From assembly GCA_002399265.1 (NCBI GenBank), contig DHDG01000008.1, positions 268 to 23,798 of the forward strand: a DNA stretch of 23,531 nucleotides. The letters run 5' to 3'. Below are positions 21,218 through 23,531 of the stretch, in pieces. The DNA is from Firmicutes bacterium UBA4882 (GTDB lineage: Bacteria; Bacillota; UBA4882). The number at the start of each line of letters is the position of its first letter. The first letter of the stretch is position 1. Under the pieces are notes generated by a model. It saw nothing but the letters and a program-made list of their open reading frames with translations. It searched no databases and had not been told where the DNA came from. The position numbers were made by a program, and so were the translations under genes.

Positions 21218-21258
21218 GCGCGATGCAGGGCGCGCCAATCAAAAGGTTGGCATATTTG

Positions 21259-21305
21259 CTCCCGAATAGGCATATCTTCAACTGGCAATGTATGTTCGGG
21301 AGGGA
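21259..21305 (+). promoter_or_regulatory. Inverted repeat covering the yabP SD
   Basis: CTCCCGAA (21259-21266) is complementary to TTCGGGAG (21295-21302), which runs into the yabP SD GGGAGGGA (21298-21305). The stem is 8 bp with a 28-nt loop. It parallels the arrangement before spoIID. Confidence 0.5.
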
Positions 21306-21311
21306 AGTCCG

Positions 21312-21611
21312 ATGGCTGAAGAAAAGCGCAAGAATGTCGGAACAGCGACCACTCCCCATCAGGTTTTTCTTAATGAGCGGCAGCAACTGAAAGCCGAAGG
21401 AGTTCTGAATGTGGACCATTTCAGCGATGCCGAAGTCACTTTGGAAACCACTGGCGGCGTGATGGTTGTCAAAGGGGAAAATCTGCATATTCAGCAGCTG
21501 AACCTGGATGATGGGCGGTTATCAATGACGGGAACGGTGCATTCGCTAGTCTATGCAGGGGACGGGGCGCTTAAGAAGAGCAAGGGTTTGCTGGCCAAAA
21601 TGTTTAAGTAG
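21312..21611 (+). CDS. yabP: Sporulation protein YabP
   Basis: Small spore-formation protein of 99 residues from the YabP/YqfC family, needed for spore assembly and, from later work on the family, linked to the coat basement. The core matches the family: GVLNVDHFSDAEVTLETTGG, VVKGENLHIQQLNLDDG and SMTGTVHSLVYAG, ending KGLLAKMFK. ATG 21312 has GGGAGGGA 6 nt upstream; ATG 21288 is in frame without an SD. In most spore formers yabP is followed by yabQ and divIC. Neither is here; a repeat-rich spacer and a terminator follow. It is probably co-expressed with spoIID upstream. Confidence 0.9.
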   Translation: MAEEKRKNVGTATTPHQVFLNERQQLKAEGVLNVDHFSDAEVTLETTGGVMVVKGENLHIQQLNLDDGRLSMTGTVHSLVYAGDGALKKSKGLLAKMFK

Positions 21612-21673
21612 ATCGTGCGGCAGGCGTGGGTGGCGGGGCGGTATGCGGCGGCGGCGATGCCAGCTAGCAGGCA

Positions 21674-21722
21674 CCAGGCGCAACCGCAGGCGCAGGCGGG
21701 CGCAGGCGGGCGCAGGCGCAAG
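21674..21722 (+). repeat. CGCAGGCGGG 10-bp tandem repeat
   Basis: Exact tandem units at 21691-21700 and 21701-21710, flanked by CGCAGGCGCA variants on both sides. It lies between yabP and its terminator. Open frames across it are low-complexity and not believed to be genes. Confidence 0.75.
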
Positions 21723-21787
21723 CCTGGCACCGAAGTTGTGGCGTCGAAGAGGGGACGACGTCCGGGCGGGCGGATATCCTCTTCTTG

Positions 21788-21818
21788 GGGCTGTTCCGAA
21801 ATATGGGACAGCCCTTTT
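21788..21818 (+). terminator. Intrinsic terminator of the flippase-mazG-spoIID-yabP unit
   Basis: Stem GGGCTGTTCC / GGGACAGCCC (10 bp with one G-U pair), a 7-nt loop, then TTTT. It is 176 nt after the yabP stop. Confidence 0.85.
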
Positions 21819-22019
21819 AATAGTGTTCCGGGCCGGGGAATCGATGGCGCGTTGCGCTGTGGCGCGACCCCGGGCTCTTGGGCTTGGGCTAGATTCGCAA
21901 AAGGAGGAGAAGCGGGACGTTTTGGCGAAGTAGGTGCCGAAAAATGGGCAATGACAAAGTCAAGGGCAGCTGACCAGAGAAAACCGAAATCAGCAATGAC
22001 AAAAAAGGAATGATCATAT
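21819..22019 (+). other. Gap before the sigma-54 activator gene
   Basis: No gene is supported here. It holds an isolated AAAAGGAGG (21899-21907) with no start codon at usable distance, GCAATGACAAA repeated at 21949-21959 and 21994-22004 (approximate ends), and a possible 20-codon ORF (21951-22013) without an SD. No -24/-12 sigma-54 promoter and no good sigma-A promoter was seen. Together with 21612-21787 this is a 408-nt gene-free stretch of repeats plus a terminator. Confidence 0.5.
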
Positions 22020-23504
22020 ATGGTGGCGATGCTTCAACCGGCGGTGTTCGGCGCTGAAATTGGAATTATCCTCGATACAATTGAAGAGGGTATTCATGTC
22101 GTGAATGAAAATGGTATTACCGTGCTATATAACAGACGGGCGGCCGAGCTGGATAATCTGATCCGGGAAGAAGTACTCGGTAAGCATCTGTTGGACGTTT
22201 TTCCTTCATTATCATCCGTGTCCAGTACGATTTTGCAGGTTTTAGCCACGGGGAAGCCGGTTGCGGATCATCAGCAGACCTTTCAGAATTTCAAGGGCGA
22301 TCAAATAACCACGGTCAACTCAACGAGACCAATTTATCATCACGGGGCTCTCATTGGCGCAGTGGAAGTCAGCCGCGATATCACATTATTAAGAGATATG
22401 GCGGAAAAGCTGGTCGACCTGCAGGCAGAATTGTATGCGAAAAAAACGGTCAGTTCGCGCAAAGTGCCAGGTAAAGCCCGTTATACATTTGATGATATTA
22501 TCGGCCGGTCTGCAGCCATGGAACCGGTTTTCGAGTTGGCGCGTAAAGCTGCCCAGACGTCTTCAGCTGTTCTGATTCATGGCGAGACTGGTACTGGCAA
22601 GGAGTTGTTTGCCCATGCCATTCATAATGCCAGGGCCAGCACCAAACCTTTTATCGCCCAAAACTGCGCCGCCTTGCCGGACACATTGCTGGAAGCGATT
22701 TTGTTTGGAACGATCAAGGGCTCTTTTACCGGAGCGGAGGACCGGCCGGGATTGTTTGAGGTAGCCGACAAAGGCACCTTGTTTTTGGACGAAATCGATT
22801 CGATGCCCTTGGATTTGCAGCCCAAATTGCTGAGGGTGTTGCAGGACGGAATGGTGCGTCGCGTTGGGGCTGCGACCGAAAAAGCGGTGGATGTGCGCCT
22901 GATCACGGCATGCCGGCTTAATCCGCGCACGGCAGTAGAAGAAGGATTGCTCAGAGAAGACTTGTTCTACCGGATAAACGTAATCAGCATCGGGATTCCG
23001 CCGCTGCGCGACCGCATGGAAGACATCCCCGAGCTGGTGAGCGCTTTTATCAAAAAATACAACGCGCGTCTTGGACGGGCGATTACGGGGGCAACGCAGT
23101 CAGCGCTGAACAGTCTGCACCTGTATTCCTGGCCGGGAAATGTCCGCGAACTGGAGCATTTTGTGGAGGCTTCCATGACGATGCTTGACAAGGATGATAC
23201 GGTGATCGATCCGGTCGACTGGAGCTGGAATGATCGCCTGCCTACCGGCACTGGCATTAGCACTGGTGGCAAAGTGGCGAAAGCGGGTGGTGGCAGCGGG
23301 GGCGGGGCAGGCGCAGGAGCCGGCGTAGGCGTAGGCGTAGAGCTCGAAACGACTGGTGAGACCGCGCTGCGCACGACCCTGAATGAAGTGGAAGAAAACT
23401 TGATTCGCCGGACCATGGCTGAATGTCGGGGTAACGTTTCCGAAGCGGCACGACGGCTGGGAATCCCACGCCAAACCCTGCAATACAAGCTCAAGAAACT
23501 CTAG
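22020..23504 (+). CDS. Sigma-54-dependent transcriptional activator (PAS-AAA+-Fis, RocR-like)
   Basis: Enhancer-binding activator of 494 residues. An N-terminal PAS sensor (about 10-125, LDTIEEGIHVVNENGITVLY) leads to a helical linker and then the AAA+ domain from FDDIIGRS. Walker A is GETGTGKE (188-195), the sigma-54 contact loop is GSFTGA (234-239), Walker B is LFLDEID (Asp257, Glu258), and the sensor region includes LREDLFYRINV and YSWPGNVRELEHFVEAS. A Fis-type HTH closes the protein (GNVSEAARRLGIPRQTLQYK). A Gly/Ala/Val repeat linker (about 422-441) joins AAA+ and HTH. ATG 22020 has AAGGAA at 9 nt; GTG 22023 and ATG 22029 are alternatives. The layout resembles RocR of arginine catabolism. 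Target genes should lie beyond the window, so the effector is unknown. Confidence 0.93.
   Translation: MVAMLQPAVFGAEIGIILDTIEEGIHVVNENGITVLYNRRAAELDNLIREEVLGKHLLDVFPSLSSVSSTILQVLATGKPVADHQQTFQNFKGDQITTVNSTRPIYHHGALIGAVEVSRDITLLRDMAEKLVDLQAELYAKKTVSSRKVPGKARYTFDDIIGRSAAMEPVFELARKAAQTSSAVLIHGETGTGKELFAHAIHNARASTKPFIAQNCAALPDTLLEAILFGTIKGSFTGAEDRPGLFEVADKGTLFLDEIDSMPLDLQPKLLRVLQDGMVRRVGAATEKAVDVRLITACRLNPRTAVEEGLLREDLFYRINVISIGIPPLRDRMEDIPELVSAFIKKYNARLGRAITGATQSALNSLHLYSWPGNVRELEHFVEASMTMLDKDDTVIDPVDWSWNDRLPTGTGISTGGKVAKAGGGSGGGAGAGAGVGVGVELETTGETALRTTLNEVEENLIRRTMAECRGNVSEAARRLGIPRQTLQYKLKKL
23284..23340 (+). repeat. GGNGNN repeat in the activator linker
   Basis: GGCGCAGGAGCC and GGCGTA units encode Gly-Ala and Gly-Val pairs between the AAA+ and Fis domains. 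The last part is GGCGTA three times with one end change. Confidence 0.8.
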
Positions 23505-23531
23505 GAACTTTGGGGACGGTTCTAAAAGTTC
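23505..23531. repeat. GGGGACGGTTCT element, cut by the window end
   Basis: Starts immediately after the activator stop. GAACTTT (23505-23511) and AAAGTTC (23525-23531) flank a core GGGGACGGTTCT (23512-23523) that is identical to 12 bases in both arms of the element at 2871. The full element may continue beyond the window. Confidence 0.65.

Noticed and set aside
21553..22013. Long overlapping plus-strand ORFs rich in Arg/Gly/Ala after yabP
   Set aside because: They run through the tandem repeats and across a strong terminator, have no SD and no family-like sequence; they are open because G+C-rich repeats lack stops.
21951..22013. 20-codon ORF before the sigma-54 activator gene
   Set aside because: No SD at its ATG, no conserved-looking sequence; could equally be chance.
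22967..23494. Minus-strand ORFs with Thr-Pro/Ala-Pro repeats opposite the activator gene
   Set aside because: They mirror the Gly-rich linker repeat of the activator; no start signal and no family.

Overview
The window comes from an endospore-forming member of the Bacillota. spoVG, spoVT, a YabM/SpoVB-type flippase, mazG, a SpoIID-type protein and yabP are all present, arranged around the backbone ispE - regulator - ridA - spoVG - glmU - rplY(ctc) - pth - mfd - spoVT - flippase - mazG - yabP known from Bacillus and Clostridia. The sequence is moderately G+C rich by eye. TTG starts are frequent, and Shine-Dalgarno (SD) sites are often of GGGAGGG type. I would place it among Clostridia/Negativicutes-like spore formers rather than Bacillus, but the sequence alone does not settle the genus.

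Layout. 62-2865: ispE, a GntR/FCD regulator, a MobA-like nucleotidyltransferase and ridA, tightly packed with overlaps. 2871-3007: a perfect 23-bp inverted repeat and a shared terminator. 3072-4004 (minus): a lipoprotein with an InlB-B-repeat-like domain. 4005-4306: a divergent regulatory region leading to spoVG (4307-4591). 4738-5606: two related, frameshifted genes for small secreted proteins. 5686-12127: glmU, rplY, pth and mfd, without the usual prs and fin. 12291-12886: an 11-codon leader ORF overlapping spoVT. 12992-13262: an isolated 47-codon gene with its own promoter and terminator. 13350-16157: an ABC-2 exporter (two permeases and an ATPase). 17083-16226 (minus): a Cof-type HAD phosphatase. 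17335-21611: flippase, mazG, spoIID-like and yabP. 22020-23504: a PAS/AAA+/Fis sigma-54 activator. The end of the window cuts into another copy of the GGGGACGGTTCT repeat.

How the genes fit together. The backbone mixes envelope precursor supply (GlmU, IspE), translation (L25, Pth), transcription-coupled repair (Mfd), nucleotide-pool cleaning (MazG) and sporulation control or cortex/coat functions (SpoVG, SpoVT, flippase, SpoIID-like, YabP). The ABC cassette, HAD gene, 47-codon gene, lipoprotein and decayed secreted genes sit as accessory inserts between backbone genes.

Most notable. (1) The 47-codon gene is a complete, compact transcription unit that I cannot assign. (2) The spoVT leader ORF has a much better SD than spoVT. 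(3) Two diverged secreted-protein paralogues are both frameshifted, one with a C9 tract behind its signal peptide. (4) Simple repeats inside many ORFs keep the reading frame, while intergenic ones have 8- and 10-bp units. (5) The SD sites of spoIID and yabP can each be covered by an upstream complementary arm. No rRNA, tRNA, CRISPR array or intact insertion sequence was recognised.
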